Positions 46,517 to 56,853 are shown, numbered from the stretch's first letter. The stretch: 64,000 nucleotides of DNA from Nitrosomonas sp. HPC101 (GCF_009833125.1 NZ_QRCC01000008.1:1-64000), one strand, 5' to 3'. The notes: a model not told the origin generated them from the sequence alone. Program-made: numbers and translations.

Positions 46517-46631
46517 AAGCCAGTACCCCAAAGGGTTACAGCAAAATCATGCGCTCGCTATTTCACGCTCCTTGCAATCATCACGATTCTGCCTGCAATG
46601 ATGACTCATAGAGGGCTTGATCAGAGGTTCC

Positions 46632-47093
46632 TTAGTGGGTATTGATGAAAGTTTCGATCTCGGCGCGGGTAATCAGTCCAATTTTACGCGCTGCGGGATT
46701 TCCGTCAGGATCGAACAAATAGGTGCTCGGCAGCATCGAAATCTCATCTCCAAGTTGCGCTACGGCGGTTCTGTCGCCGAGCACAATCGGATAGGGAATC
46801 GTCATCTTCTCCACAAATTTCATGACTTCCTGGGTATCGTCATACTCCATCGCAATTCCAATGATGATAATGTCGTTTCTTTCCCGAGACAATTCGGACA
46901 GATCAGGAATTTCTCTCAAGCAGGGTGGGCACCATGTTGCCCAGAAATTGACCAATACCCATTTTCCCTTATAGCCTGACAAAGTATGCATTTTGCCTGA
47001 GCTGTCTTCGAAATGGAAACCATAGGCTCCCACCTCGAAGACAGGCAGATACCCGATCAGTATAAGCAGAAAAATTGTAAACCATTTTTTCAT
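46632..47093 (-). CDS. TlpA-like thiol-disulfide oxidoreductase
   Basis: 153-residue exported thioredoxin-fold protein. ATG at 47093 gives a signal anchor (KKWFTIFLLILIGYLPVF); longer in-frame starts place it internally. The active site is WCPPC (ATWCPPCLREIP) and the cis-Pro loop is MLPSTYLFD. Such proteins reduce periplasmic disulfides, often for cytochrome c maturation, a plausible role beside many c-type cytochrome genes; no direct link is visible. Confidence 0.9.
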   Translation of the reverse strand: MKKWFTIFLLILIGYLPVFEVGAYGFHFEDSSGKMHTLSGYKGKWVLVNFWATWCPPCLREIPDLSELSRERNDIIIIGIAMEYDDTQEVMKFVEKMTIPYPIVLGDRTAVAQLGDEISMLPSTYLFDPDGNPAARKIGLITRAEIETFINTH

Positions 47094-47258
47094 CGCATAT
47101 TTTGGCAGAATTGGCCAGAGCAATTTACTCTGAAAGATCGGTTGCGGTCTTTTTCGTAAAACCACTCTACGAGAATTACATCTATATCACTACTCGCTCC
47201 AGCTATTCTTGTACGTTCAATTTTGGCAGTAAACAATCTTTAGTGATCCTTATGTCAG

Positions 47259-48791
47259 TTAAATTTGGGGATGAGTTCGTTCCAAACTGGAGTGCAGTTT
47301 ATTGCAGGCATTCAAGTAAGCTTTGGCAGAAGCTGCAATGATATCGGTATCTGCTCCATGACCATTGACGATCCGTCCGGATTTTTGCAGACGGACGGTT
47401 ACCTCGCCCTGTGCATCTGTTCCGCTGGTGATATTATTCACGGAGAATAATTGTAGTTCTGCTTTGCTGTCCAGTATTTTTTCGATCGCGCGAAACGTTG
47501 CATCTACCGGGCCACTTCCTTCAGATTCAGCCTGCTTTTCACTGTCTCCCACGGTAATAACGATTTGAGCAGAGGGTGTTTCTCCAGTTTCACTGATCGC
47601 ATGCAATGAAAGCAAACGATAGTGTTCTTCAGGAATCTGTGCCTCATCCGAAACAAGCGCATGCAGATCCTCGTCGAAAATTTCATGCTTCTTGTCTGCA
47701 AGATCCTTGAAACGCAGGAATACGGCATTCAGTTTCTCTTCTGATTCCAGGTTGATCCCTAACTCTTTCAGACGGCTGCGAAACGCATTCCGACCCGAAT
47801 GTTTACCCAGCAGTAATTTGTTTGCTCCCCAGCCCACATCCTCTGCACGCATGATTTCATAGGTCTCACGGTGTTTGAGTACTCCGTCCTGATGAATACC
47901 TGATTCATGGGCAAAGGCATTGGCACCGACAATCGCTTTGTTGGGTTGTACCGGAAACCCGGTAATTCCTGAAACCAATTTGCTGGCAGGGATGATCTGC
48001 GTTGTATCGATACGTGTATCACATGGGAAATAATCCTGCCGTGTGCGCACCGCCATCACAATTTCTTCAAGTGCGGCATTGCCGGCCCGCTCACCCAGAC
48101 CATTGATGGTACATTCCACCTGTCGTGCGCCGTTCATGACTGCGGACAATGAGTTAGCCACTGCCAGGCCGAGATCGTTATGGCAGTGAACCGAGAATAT
48201 GGCCTTGTCAGAATTCGGGATGCGTTCTCGCAGCGTACGGATCAGGCTACCAAACTGATCCGGCATGGTATATCCCACCGTGTCCGGAATATTTAGTGTC
48301 CGTGTACCCGCATCGATCACTGCTTCCAGCACTCGGCAAAGAAAATCGATTTCCGATCGCCCGGCATCTTCAGGGGAGAATTCGATGTTATCCGTGTACT
48401 GACGTGCCCACTTTACCGCCTTGATCGCCTGATCGATGACCTGATCGGGCGACATACGCAGCTTGTTCTTCATATGGATCGGAGACGTCGCAATGAAGGT
48501 ATGAATACGCACATTCTGATTGATCTGCAAGGCTTCTCCGGTACGATCAATATCAGCTTCCATCGCACGGGCAAGGCCACACACCGTGCTATTGCTTACC
48601 GCCTCTGCCACTGCCCGGACTGCTTCAAAATCACCTCTCGAAGCAGCCGGGAAACCTGCTTCTATCACATCCACACCCATACGCTCCAGCTGTCTGGCGA
48701 TACGTACTTTTTCTTCCATCGTCATGGATGCGCCTGGACTCTGCTCACCATCACGTAAAGTTGTATCAAAAATAACCAAATGTTCTTTCAT
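47259..48791 (-). CDS. leuA: 2-isopropylmalate synthase
   Basis: First committed enzyme of leucine synthesis. 510 residues (E. coli 523). Begins [16 protein letters not shown] with the catalytic and metal residues; metal-binding HCHNDLGLA and the HESGIHQDG segment are present, and a C-terminal LeuA regulatory domain (about 385-505) carries leucine feedback. It is a single gene here, separate from the ilv-psd-pss cluster. It is upstream of and on the same strand as the TlpA-like gene. Confidence 0.96.
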   Translation of the reverse strand: MKEHLVIFDTTLRDGEQSPGASMTMEEKVRIARQLERMGVDVIEAGFPAASRGDFEAVRAVAEAVSNSTVCGLARAMEADIDRTGEALQINQNVRIHTFIATSPIHMKNKLRMSPDQVIDQAIKAVKWARQYTDNIEFSPEDAGRSEIDFLCRVLEAVIDAGTRTLNIPDTVGYTMPDQFGSLIRTLRERIPNSDKAIFSVHCHNDLGLAVANSLSAVMNGARQVECTINGLGERAGNAALEEIVMAVRTRQDYFPCDTRIDTTQIIPASKLVSGITGFPVQPNKAIVGANAFAHESGIHQDGVLKHRETYEIMRAEDVGWGANKLLLGKHSGRNAFRSRLKELGINLESEEKLNAVFLRFKDLADKKHEIFDEDLHALVSDEAQIPEEHYRLLSLHAISETGETPSAQIVITVGDSEKQAESEGSGPVDATFRAIEKILDSKAELQLFSVNNITSGTDAQGEVTVRLQKSGRIVNGHGADTDIIAASAKAYLNACNKLHSSLERTHPQI

Positions 48792-49040
48792 TGTTTCACT
48801 CCACTATTATTCCGGCCAAAATGCACAATCAGACTGATGGTGTGCAGTCCATATACTTCAAAACAGATTAAGAAATGATTGAAATAATTAGCGCGCAAGG
48901 CGCAGCAGTCGGCCGAGCAGACATAACAGGGTCGTCGGGCAAGAAGGATAGAGGAAAGGAGTAATTTTGATAGCTTGCATCATGCTGGTAAATATAAAGT
49001 GTTTGCTTCCATTGCGCAACAACGGATATTACTGCTGACT
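48792..49040. other. Divergent region between leuA and the SUF operon
   Basis: Carries the leuA promoter on the left and leads into the iscR promoter on the right. No coding frame recognised. A G/C-rich patch at about 48890-48940 has local dyad symmetry but no clear identity. Confidence 0.4.
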
Positions 49041-49065
49041 ATAGTTGACTAATATAGTAGGTTAT
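49041..49065 (+). promoter_or_regulatory. IscR type-1-like site over the suf promoter
   Basis: The 25-base stretch contains ATAGTTGACTAATATAGTAG and ends in GTTAT, close to the E. coli type 1 IscR consensus in length and spacing. TTGACT inside it can serve as the -35 element; a TATAC-like -10 follows at about 49066-49071. It lies 76-100 bases before the iscR start, so autoregulation is likely. Confidence 0.65.
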
Positions 49066-49140
49066 TATACAGTTACTTACTGATCAAGGTGAATGATAAG
49101 TATGTTTGGTTACTTTAAAAGTATACGCTAAGAGGCTGAA

Positions 49141-49608
49141 ATGAGATTAACGACGAAAGGACGATTTGCGGTAACAGCACTGCTGGACATCGCGATACGG
49201 CATGGAAATGGGCCGGTGACGCTAGCTGATATTAGTGAACGGCAGAGAATTTCGCTGTCTTATCTGGAACAGCTGTTTTCCAAGCTGCGTCAGCGGAAGC
49301 TGGTTGACAGCGTGCGTGGACCTGGTGGTGGATATTGTCTGGCCAAAGGGTTACATGAGGTATCGGTAGCCGACATTATTCTGGCTGTGGATGAGCCTAT
49401 TGACAGCACGCAATGTGGCGGTAAGGAAAACTGTTTGGGTGACAGTAAGTGTATGACCCACGATTTATGGGCAAAGCTGAACGAGATAATATTTGATTAT
49501 CTTGGCAATGTCACACTGGAACGGCTGGTGGATGAGCAAAGCCAGCGTGAGCTGCAGCGTGAGCAGTCAGTAGTTAAGTTATATGACATGCGGGAAGCTG
49601 CATTCTGA
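49141..49608 (+). CDS. iscR: IscR, Fe-S sensing Rrf2-family regulator
   Basis: 155-residue winged-helix regulator heading the SUF operon. Starts with the family [16 protein letters not shown]. Three Cys ligands spaced five residues apart (CGGKENC, then CLGDSKC, about residues 92-104) and the following His in MTHDLW reproduce the [2Fe-2S] site of E. coli IscR exactly, which distinguishes it from SufR or NsrR. The site upstream suggests it represses its own operon when clusters are plentiful. Confidence 0.94.
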   Translation: MRLTTKGRFAVTALLDIAIRHGNGPVTLADISERQRISLSYLEQLFSKLRQRKLVDSVRGPGGGYCLAKGLHEVSVADIILAVDEPIDSTQCGGKENCLGDSKCMTHDLWAKLNEIIFDYLGNVTLERLVDEQSQRELQREQSVVKLYDMREAAF

Positions 49609-49634
49609 TTATTTATTTTTTGATGCGGGAAGTT

Positions 49635-49964
49635 ATGGCAATTACATTAACTGAGCGCGCGGCCAGACAAATCCGGCAGCAGCTGGACAGACGGGGCAGA
49701 GGAATTGCGCTGCGATTGGGAGTCAGAAAATCAGGCTGTTCAGGGTTTGCATACAGTTTTGATTATGCCGACGATGTACAGAATGATGATCAATTATTTG
49801 AGTCCAACGATGCCAAGATCGTCGTTAGTCGAGATCAATTATCTTTCATCGATGGTTCCGAGATTGATTTTATTCAGGAAGGTTTGAACAGTTCTTTTAA
49901 ATTCAGCAATCCGAATATAGACAATACCTGTGGCTGTGGAGAGAGTTTCAGCCTTAAAACTTAG
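49635..49964 (+). CDS. sufA: A-type Fe-S carrier, SufA/IscA-like
   Basis: Receives and passes on Fe-S clusters. 109 residues from ATG 49635, which is preceded by GGGAAG; an in-frame ATG five codons earlier is less likely. The three Cys ligands are present in SGCSGFAY and the C-terminal CGCGESF. Second gene of the operon; named SufA by position, although the sequence alone fits IscA equally well. Confidence 0.9.
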   Translation: MAITLTERAARQIRQQLDRRGRGIALRLGVRKSGCSGFAYSFDYADDVQNDDQLFESNDAKIVVSRDQLSFIDGSEIDFIQEGLNSSFKFSNPNIDNTCGCGESFSLKT

Positions 49965-49982
49965 AAATTCAGGAATTAAAAA

Positions 49983-51419
49983 ATGAGTGCTGCATTACAA
50001 AATTTGGTGAATCAACCATATAAGCACGGTTTCGTCACAAATATAGAATCCGACATTGCACCTAAAGGGCTCAATGAGGACATTATCCGGCTAATCTCCT
50101 CCAAGAAAAATGAGCCTGAGTGGTTGCTTGCATTCAGGTTGGATGCTTATCGAAGATGGCTCAATATGGTCGAGCCTGCCTGGCAGAATGTTAAGTATCC
50201 CAAAATTGATTTTCAGGCAATCAGTTATTATTCGGCACCCAAGCCAAAGAAAAAACTTGCCAGCATGGATGAGGTCGATCCTGAGTTGCTGCGTACATTT
50301 GAGAAGCTGGGTGTTCCCATGCATGAACGGGCAGCGTTGGCAGGAGTTGCTGTTGATGTCATATTTGACAGTGTATCGGTTGCAACTACCTATAAGGAAA
50401 AACTGGCTGAAGTTGGTATTATTTTTTGTTCGATTTCGGAGGCTGTTCAGTTGTATCCAGAGCTGATCAAGCAATACCTGGGTACAGTTGTGCCGCCGGG
50501 AGACAATTACTATGCCGCACTGAATTCGGCTGTATTTACGGACGGTTCTTTCTGTTTTATCCCGAAAGGAGTCAAATGCCCGATGGATTTATCCACCTAT
50601 TTCCGCATCAACACGGAAGAGTCGGGGCAGTTTGAGCGTACGTTGATCATTGCGGAGGAGGGCGCATCTGTTTCTTATCTGGAGGGATGCACAGCCCCCC
50701 GTTTTGATACGAATCAGCTTCATGCAGCCGTGGTCGAGTTGATTGCTCTGGATGATGCGGATATCAAGTACTCAACTGTACAGAACTGGTATGCCGGAGA
50801 TGAGAATGGCGTTGGAGGAATTTACAATTTTGTTACCAAGCGTGGGCTGGCCAAAGGGAGGAATTCGCGTATTTCCTGGACGCAGGTGGAAACCGGGTCG
50901 GCCATTACCTGGAAATACCCTTCATGCATTCTGCGCGGAGAAAACTCTGTCGGAGAATTTTATTCTGTTGCAGTGACCAATCACCACCAACAGGCTGATA
51001 CCGGTACCAAGATGATTCACATTGGTGCGAATACGCGCAGCACCATCGTGAGCAAGGGAATTTCGGCAGGACAATCCAATAGCAGCTACCGTGGCCTGGT
51101 GAGAATTACTCCTGCAGCCCGGAATGCCCGTAATTACTCGCAGTGTGATTCGATGCTGATTGGCAATCAATGTGGTGCCCATACGTTCCCTTATATCCAG
51201 GTACAGAACAACAGCGCACAAGTTGAACATGAAGCTTCAACTTCCAGAATTGGAGAGGATCAGTTGTTTTATTTTTCTCAGCGCGGTATCGGTGCGGAAG
51301 AGGCAGTCTCGATGATTATCAATGGTTTCTGTAAGGAGGTTTTTCAGCAGTTGCCCTTGGAATTTGCGGTGGAGGCCACTAAATTACTCAGCTTCAAGCT
51401 GGAGGGGAGTGTCGGATGA
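49983..51419 (+). CDS. sufB: SufB, scaffold subunit of SufBCD
   Basis: Main scaffold on which SufBCD assembles clusters. 478 residues, typical of the ~480-residue SufB. Beta-helix core with the family blocks [18 protein letters not shown] and [18 protein letters not shown]; the conserved Cys in the latter two are retained. The stop overlaps sufC by four bases. Confidence 0.97.
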   Translation: MSAALQNLVNQPYKHGFVTNIESDIAPKGLNEDIIRLISSKKNEPEWLLAFRLDAYRRWLNMVEPAWQNVKYPKIDFQAISYYSAPKPKKKLASMDEVDPELLRTFEKLGVPMHERAALAGVAVDVIFDSVSVATTYKEKLAEVGIIFCSISEAVQLYPELIKQYLGTVVPPGDNYYAALNSAVFTDGSFCFIPKGVKCPMDLSTYFRINTEESGQFERTLIIAEEGASVSYLEGCTAPRFDTNQLHAAVVELIALDDADIKYSTVQNWYAGDENGVGGIYNFVTKRGLAKGRNSRISWTQVETGSAITWKYPSCILRGENSVGEFYSVAVTNHHQQADTGTKMIHIGANTRSTIVSKGISAGQSNSSYRGLVRITPAARNARNYSQCDSMLIGNQCGAHTFPYIQVQNNSAQVEHEASTSRIGEDQLFYFSQRGIGAEEAVSMIINGFCKEVFQQLPLEFAVEATKLLSFKLEGSVG

Positions 51420-52207
51420 TAAATGTAAACAGTAAAACTCTGCTGGAAGTCCGTGATTTACACGCGACTGTTGGTGGTGCCGAGATTCTCAAGGGTGTGG
51501 ATCTCACCGTTAAAAGTGGCGAAATCCATGCCATCATGGGATTGAATGGCTCAGGGAAAAGTACTCTTGCCAAGGTGTTAGCTGGACACCCAAGTTATGA
51601 GGTCACCCGGGGGACATTGCTGTTTGATGGTCATGATTTATCAGCATTAGCGCCAGAAGATCGTGCGCGTGCCGGCGTGTTTCTCGCTTTTCAATATCCA
51701 GTGGAAATACCGGGAGTTGCCAACAACCAGTTTTTGCGACTGGCTTATAACACCGTCCGGGGACAGCGTGGCGAGGAAGAGCTGGATCCTCTCGAGTTTG
51801 ATGATTTTGTGCGGGAAAAAATGAAGCTGCTAAAGATGAATCCGGATTTTCTTGATCGCAGTGTGAACGAAGGGTTTTCGGGTGGCGAAAAGAAACGCAA
51901 TGAAATATTGCAAATGGCTTTACTTGAACCTCGCCTTGCTTTGCTGGACGAAACGGATTCAGGATTGGATATTGATGCGCTCAGAATAGTTGCGAACGGG
52001 GTTAACCAGTTATCTAATAAAGATAATGCTCTGATTCTGGTAACGCATTATCAGCGTTTATTGGATTATATTGTTCCTGATTATGTGCATGTAATGGAAG
52101 CCGGTCGCATTATCAGAACGAGTGGCAAGGAGCTTGCGCTGGCTTTGGAAAAGCACGGTTATGATTGGATCCATGCTGATGATCAAATGACCGAGGCGCG
52201 ACCATGA
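51416..52207 (+). CDS. sufC: SufC, ABC ATPase of SufBCD
   Basis: Soluble ABC-type ATPase driving conformational change in SufB-SufD. 263 residues with Walker [10 protein letters not shown], the Suf-specific signature [11 protein letters not shown], Walker [13 protein letters not shown] and H-loop THYQR. Overlaps sufB and sufD by four bases each, indicating tight coupling. Confidence 0.97.
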   Translation: MINVNSKTLLEVRDLHATVGGAEILKGVDLTVKSGEIHAIMGLNGSGKSTLAKVLAGHPSYEVTRGTLLFDGHDLSALAPEDRARAGVFLAFQYPVEIPGVANNQFLRLAYNTVRGQRGEEELDPLEFDDFVREKMKLLKMNPDFLDRSVNEGFSGGEKKRNEILQMALLEPRLALLDETDSGLDIDALRIVANGVNQLSNKDNALILVTHYQRLLDYIVPDYVHVMEAGRIIRTSGKELALALEKHGYDWIHADDQMTEARP

Positions 52208-53514
52208 GCACGGCTATCTGGGATGATTATCTCGAGAAATTGATTGAATCCTGGAAGAAAGAAACTCAGCCTTTTCGCACCGTATCTTATTTGAACCGGT
52301 TGCGGACAAATGCATTAAATCGTGTCGAATCACTCAGATTACCTACGATTCGTGACGAGGAGTGGCGCTTCACTGATATTTCTTCACTCAGGAATACACC
52401 GTTTCCGAGAGCTTCAACGATTTCGTTGCTGAGTCTGGATAGCCAGAAAAATACTTTCCTGAATGAGCCTGTTTGCAGGTTGGTATTTGTGGATGGTCAA
52501 TATATACCCGAGCTATCCAGTCTGGTAGATGATGATTCTGTTACTGTTTGCAGGTTATCCGGACTGGCCAATACATGTGCTTCCAAAGCGGAACGGCATC
52601 TCGGCCAGCTCGCCGATTTTCAGGATAGCGTATTTGTGGCACTGAATACCGCTCTTATGCATGATGGCGTTTGTATTGTTATACCGGCTAATGTTTCCGC
52701 AACGATACCTGTTCATGTGCTATATGTTACTTCCGGAAAGGAAGAAGTGGCTGCCTATCCGCGTTGTTTGCTTGTTGCCGAATCCGGAGCTGAAGTAACA
52801 ATTGTTGAAGAATATGTAGCATTGCGTGAAGGTGCTTCCCTGACAAATGCAGTAACAGAAATATACATCGGGGAGTCGGCTCGCGTGAATCATATCCGTG
52901 TACAGCGTGAAGCTCCACAGGCTTTTCATATTGCCAATAATGCTACATTTGTTGCGAAGGCAGCGCGTTATGATTCGGTCAGCTTTGCGTTTGGCGCGCG
53001 TATTTCACGTTTTGATCAGAAAATTACGTTGGCAGGCGAGGGTGCTGAGTGTCAGATAGATGGGTTGGCGCTGATAGCTGGGCGTCAGCTTGCGGATACA
53101 CATACCTTCATTGATCATGCCAATCCGCATTGTGGAAGCAGACAGCTGCACAAGTGTATTGTGGATGAGAGTGCGCATGGTGTTTTCAGCGGAAAAATTA
53201 TGGTTCGCCCACATTCACAGCAGACTGATGCCAAGCAATTGAACCATAATTTATTGTTGTCGGAGAAAGCGCGTATGGACACCAAGCCTCAGCTTGAGAT
53301 CTTCGCTGATGATGTTAAATGTGCGCATGGGGCTACGGTGGGGCAGCTTGACAAGGAATCCCTTTTTTATCTTCAGAGCAGGGGGCTTGCTGAAGAGGCG
53401 GCCCGTAATTTGTTGACCTATGCATTTGGGGGCGAAATTATTAATCGCGTTGTAGTGGCTTCACTCAGACAACGACTTGAAGAATATATTCTTGCAAGAA
53501 CACGAATCAGTTAA
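52204..53514 (+). CDS. sufD: SufD, SufBCD subunit
   Basis: Partner of SufB. 436 residues (E. coli 423). N-terminal helical part with [11 protein letters not shown], beta-helix core, and C-terminal block ending in [21 protein letters not shown], which contains the conserved His of SufD needed for iron entry. sufS begins three bases after its stop. Confidence 0.95.
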   Translation: MSTAIWDDYLEKLIESWKKETQPFRTVSYLNRLRTNALNRVESLRLPTIRDEEWRFTDISSLRNTPFPRASTISLLSLDSQKNTFLNEPVCRLVFVDGQYIPELSSLVDDDSVTVCRLSGLANTCASKAERHLGQLADFQDSVFVALNTALMHDGVCIVIPANVSATIPVHVLYVTSGKEEVAAYPRCLLVAESGAEVTIVEEYVALREGASLTNAVTEIYIGESARVNHIRVQREAPQAFHIANNATFVAKAARYDSVSFAFGARISRFDQKITLAGEGAECQIDGLALIAGRQLADTHTFIDHANPHCGSRQLHKCIVDESAHGVFSGKIMVRPHSQQTDAKQLNHNLLLSEKARMDTKPQLEIFADDVKCAHGATVGQLDKESLFYLQSRGLAEEAARNLLTYAFGGEIINRVVVASLRQRLEEYILARTRIS

Positions 53515-53517
53515 ATC

Positions 53518-54786
53518 ATGAAAATTGTCGATGCATTAGTTACTTCATCCGCACAGCAGACAACCGCACTTGGAATAGAGCGATTTCGTGCAGATTTTCC
53601 GATTCTTGATATCAAGGTGGATGACAAACCGCTGGTTTATCTTGATAACGCTGCCTCCAGTCAGATGCCGCAGGCAGTAATCGATTGTCTGGTTCGTTAC
53701 CAGAAAACACAGCATGCAAATATTCATCGTGCAGTGCACTATTTATCCAACCTGGCCACACAGGAGTATGAGGCAGCGCGGTGCAAACTACAGAATTTTA
53801 TCGGTGCCCGTGAAGATAGAGAGGTGATATTCACCAGTGGTACAACTGACAGTATCAATCTGGTGATGCATGGATACGGGCGCAAGTTTATTCAGGATGG
53901 CGATGAAATTATCCTGTCCGAACTTGAGCACCACTCCAATATCGTACCTTGGCAGATGTTAGCAGAAGAAAAAGGTGCACATATCCGGGTGGCTCCAATT
54001 AATGATGCAGGAGAAGTGCTGGTAGAGGAATATGAAAAGCTTTTCAATTCCAGGACCCGATTTGTAGCTTTGTCACATGTTTCCAATGCGCTTGGCAGTA
54101 TTAATCCGGTTAAACGCATGATCGCCATAGCACATCAGCATGGTGTTCCCGTTCTGATCGATGGTGCCCAGGCAGCGCCACATTTGAAAATAAATGTTCA
54201 GGATCTCGATTGTGATTTTTATGCGTTTTCTGCGCATAAGATGTGCGGTCCTACCGGGGTGGGTATTTTGTACGGAAAGGCGCATCTGCTTGAGTCCATG
54301 CAGCCATTCAAGGGTGGAGGGGATATGATTGCCTCGGTTTCTTTTGAAAAAACAATCTATAACGAGATACCTTACAAATTTGAGGCGGGTACGCCTCCTA
54401 TTGCAGCGGCCATAGGCTTTGGCGTGGCAATTGATTATCTGGAACAGATCGGCCTTGATGCCATTGCCGCTTATGAGCATGAACTGCTGGTTTATGCTGC
54501 CAGCCAAATCAGAACGATTCCGGGTGTGAAAATCGTAGGCGACTGTCCGAACAAGGTTGCGGTGATATCGTTTGTTATCGATGGTATTCATCCGCATGAT
54601 GTCGGTACTCTGCTGAATCAGGAGGGTGTGGCTGTGCGCACAGGCCATCATTGTGCACAACCGATCATGCAGCGTTTTAATGTAGCGGCAACATCACGTG
54701 CCTCATTTTCTTTTTACAATACTAAAGAAGAGATCGATATTCTGGTGGCTGGTATTCGATCTGTACAAAAGGTTTTCGCACAATGA
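53518..54786 (+). CDS. sufS: SufS, group II cysteine desulfurase
   Basis: PLP enzyme that takes sulfur from cysteine. 422 residues. The internal-aldimine Lys is in FSAHKMCGP (about residue 240) and the persulfide Cys in RTGHHCAQP (about residue 379), the group II signature. A polar N-terminal extension of about 20 residues precedes the usual start. Its stop overlaps sufU by four bases. SufS needs a sulfur acceptor: here SufU is present and no SufE is seen in the window. Confidence 0.96.
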   Translation: MKIVDALVTSSAQQTTALGIERFRADFPILDIKVDDKPLVYLDNAASSQMPQAVIDCLVRYQKTQHANIHRAVHYLSNLATQEYEAARCKLQNFIGAREDREVIFTSGTTDSINLVMHGYGRKFIQDGDEIILSELEHHSNIVPWQMLAEEKGAHIRVAPINDAGEVLVEEYEKLFNSRTRFVALSHVSNALGSINPVKRMIAIAHQHGVPVLIDGAQAAPHLKINVQDLDCDFYAFSAHKMCGPTGVGILYGKAHLLESMQPFKGGGDMIASVSFEKTIYNEIPYKFEAGTPPIAAAIGFGVAIDYLEQIGLDAIAAYEHELLVYAASQIRTIPGVKIVGDCPNKVAVISFVIDGIHPHDVGTLLNQEGVAVRTGHHCAQPIMQRFNVAATSRASFSFYNTKEEIDILVAGIRSVQKVFAQ

Positions 54787-55265
54787 ATCTGAAATCAATT
54801 TATCAGGAAGTTATTCTGGATCATAACCGTAAGCCGCGTAACTATGGCTCTCTTGACTGTCCTACGCATCATGCAACTGGACACAACCCTTTGTGTGGTG
54901 ATCGTATTGATCTGGATATCAATATGCTGGATGGCCATATTGAAGAAATTGCATTTCGCGGTGAATCCTGTGCAATTTGTAAGGCTTCTTCTTCAATGAT
55001 GACCAGTGCTGTCAAGGGGAGATCACGTCAGGAAGCAGAAGCGCTGATTCGGGAATTTCGGGAGATGCTGGTTAGTAAGGAAGACAATAATGATTTAGAT
55101 CATCTTGGCCGGCTCAAGGTACTTGCAGGGGTGCGTGACTTGCCGACCAGGGTCAAGTGTGCGATTCTGCCGTGGCATACCTTGCATGCTGCTATAAATT
55201 CAACAGGAGAAGCCACAACCGAAGCAGATGATCATTCAAACAAGCTCGTAGCAAATAATCACTGA
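54783..55265 (+). CDS. sufU: SufU, zinc-dependent sulfur-transfer partner of SufS
   Basis: 160 residues, IscU-like fold but of the SufU kind. Three Cys ligands are present in NPLCGD, ESCAICKASSSM and RVKCAILPW, and an extra stretch of about 20 residues before the last Cys (with EDNNDLDHLGR) separates SufU from IscU. In Firmicutes SufU carries sulfur from SufS to SufB; the same role is inferred here because sufE is absent and the genes overlap. The N-terminal LKSIYQEVILDHNRKPRNYG is classic. Confidence 0.92.
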   Translation: MNLKSIYQEVILDHNRKPRNYGSLDCPTHHATGHNPLCGDRIDLDINMLDGHIEEIAFRGESCAICKASSSMMTSAVKGRSRQEAEALIREFREMLVSKEDNNDLDHLGRLKVLAGVRDLPTRVKCAILPWHTLHAAINSTGEATTEADDHSNKLVANNH

Positions 55266-55272
55266 TATCACC

Positions 55273-55833
55273 ATGCCAAAGATCTCAGAAATCGAGGGAA
55301 CTCCAAACCCTAACGCATTGAAGTTTATCCTGAAAGAGCCATTGACCTGGGGTGTGACAAAATCTTACAGCAACGCCGAGCAGGCAGTTGATGATCCGCT
55401 TGCCGCTGCATTGTTTGATATTGATCATGTCATCAATGTTTTCTATGTGGATCGCTGGATTACGATCACACAGGATGGAGGCGCGGATTGGCAAGATTTG
55501 GCGCGAGAGGTGGCGGATCCGATTCGGGCTGCGCCGGCTGCTGCAGATCAATCAGCCACGGTAGTTGCTGAAGCGAATGCAGCCTTGATGAATCTTAGTG
55601 AAGAAGATCAGCAACGATTGGAGCGAATCAATATTCTACTAGAGGAAGAAGTGCGACCTTATTTGCAACACGATGGTGGTGACCTTCATGTACTGGCTCT
55701 GGAAGGCAGTGTGCTGCGCATTCATTATCAAGGAGCCTGCGGAACCTGTCCAAGTTCGATTTCCGGAACGTTAAGAGGAATTGAGCAGCTTCTAAGGACG
55801 ATTGAGCCGGATATTCGGGTGGTATCTGGCTAA
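55273..55833 (+). CDS. Nfu-type Fe-S carrier
   Basis: 186 residues with two domains: an N-terminal Nfu_N domain (about 1-90; EGTPNPNALKFIL) and a C-terminal NifU-like domain with the cluster-binding CxxC in GACGTCPSS (about residue 157). This architecture is that of mitochondrial-type NFU1, unlike E. coli NfuA, which has an A-type-like N-terminus. Last gene of the SUF operon, seven bases after sufU. Confidence 0.9.
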   Translation: MPKISEIEGTPNPNALKFILKEPLTWGVTKSYSNAEQAVDDPLAAALFDIDHVINVFYVDRWITITQDGGADWQDLAREVADPIRAAPAAADQSATVVAEANAALMNLSEEDQQRLERINILLEEEVRPYLQHDGGDLHVLALEGSVLRIHYQGACGTCPSSISGTLRGIEQLLRTIEPDIRVVSG

Positions 55834-55910
55834 AAGATTTGCCCTGTAACGCAATCCTGTAATTATAAGTATCAACCATTTTTCTCCTGCCTCAGATATT
55901 TCTGAAATTC

Positions 55911-55944
55911 CGGCTGGCTGACACAAAAAATGTTCTGCCAGCCG
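55911..55944 (+). terminator. Hairpin after the SUF operon
   Basis: Perfect eight-base stem CGGCTGGC/GCCAGCCG, loop of 18 bases, 77 bases past the last SUF stop. No T run directly follows, so it may be a processing or Rho-linked end. Confidence 0.4.
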
Positions 55945-55985
55945 TATCCCTTCTAAAGTCAAATGAGTACGTTGATGTATGTTCA

Positions 55986-56012
55986 CTTACAGTATTCAGA
56001 AGAAACTGTAAG
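55986..56012 (+). repeat. Inverted repeat in the petABC leader region (1)
   Basis: CTTACAGT and ACTGTAAG, perfect eight-base arms with an 11-base spacer. Lies about 270 bases before petA. Confidence 0.6.
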
Positions 56013-56030
56013 CAGCACTAAGAAATTCTT

Positions 56031-56067
56031 GCACTTCATAAAAAAAAGGAGTTATTTTATGAAGTGC
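56031..56067 (+). repeat. Inverted repeat in the petABC leader region (2)
   Basis: Perfect 13-base arms GCACTTCATAAAA/TTTTATGAAGTGC around an 11-base spacer that contains AAGGAG. The right arm includes ATG eight bases after AAGGAG, opening a frame of only four codons before TAG (56072). Could be an operator dyad or an RNA hairpin that displays a Shine-Dalgarno-like loop. Confidence 0.65.
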
Positions 56068-56277
56068 CAATAGATTATTTCCAATAAATACGTAATAACA
56101 GCGATTGCGATAATTTCTCTCTTGCTGTGGGTGATTTGGTGTAAACATTCTATTTCAAACTTGCCGTTCATGCGAACAGACTAACCTGATATGATTTTGA
56201 AGTAGGGGTTTGTAAAAGGAAGACATAGAACTTTTGCAGAGCAAACAACCCGATAAATTTTTCGGTAGGCCAATACG

Positions 56278-56853
56278 ATGACAGCAGAAAGTGAAATCCA
56301 CGACGGTAATAAGGGTGGTGAACAAGGGGATGGTCAGGAAGGTGCTTCGCGCCGTGATTTTCTTTGCCTTTCCGGAGCAGCCTTCGGCGTGGTGGGTGCC
56401 GCATACGCTGCCACATTCCTGATTAATTCCCTGAATCCCGCACAAGATACATTGGCACTGGCTACGATCGAGGTTGATATCAGTCATATTCCAGTCGGAG
56501 AAGCTAGAACTGTCATGTGGCGTGGCAAGCCAGTGTTTATCCGTCATCGTACATCCGAGGAGATTACGCAGGCACGAGAGGATGATGTTGCCGCATTAGT
56601 GGATAGGGAAGCGGATTCTGCACGTGTGCAAAAGCCAGAATGGCTGATTGTTGTGGGCATTTGCACCCATCTGGGATGCGTGCCCATAGAGCAAAAAACC
56701 AGTGATTCACGCGGAGAGTATGGAGGCTGGTTCTGTCCCTGTCACGGTTCGTATTATGATACTTCAGGTCGTATCCGCAAAGGCCCGGCACCAAAAAATC
56801 TTGTAGTACCCCCCTATGTGTTTGTCAGTGATGTTGTCGTGAAAATTGGCTAA
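56278..56853 (+). CDS. petA: Rieske iron-sulfur subunit of cytochrome bc1
   Basis: [2Fe-2S] subunit that takes electrons from ubiquinol. 191 residues. A twin-arginine-type signal anchor (SRRDFL followed by a hydrophobic helix, about residues 25-50) directs export of the folded protein. Cluster ligands are in CTHLGC (about 128-133) and CPCHGS (about 152-157). The SUF operon just upstream supplies such clusters. First gene of petABC. Confidence 0.97.
   Translation: MTAESEIHDGNKGGEQGDGQEGASRRDFLCLSGAAFGVVGAAYAATFLINSLNPAQDTLALATIEVDISHIPVGEARTVMWRGKPVFIRHRTSEEITQAREDDVAALVDREADSARVQKPEWLIVVGICTHLGCVPIEQKTSDSRGEYGGWFCPCHGSYYDTSGRIRKGPAPKNLVVPPYVFVSDVVVKIG

Noticed and set aside
46495-46550. Resemblance to the c-di-GMP-I (GEMM) riboswitch core: CGCAAAGCCA followed by GGGTTAC
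   Set aside because: The other conserved blocks (GGGCAAACC-type segment, tetraloop and receptor, and the GGTAGC strand) are absent, and no gene follows on that strand because the next gene is convergent.
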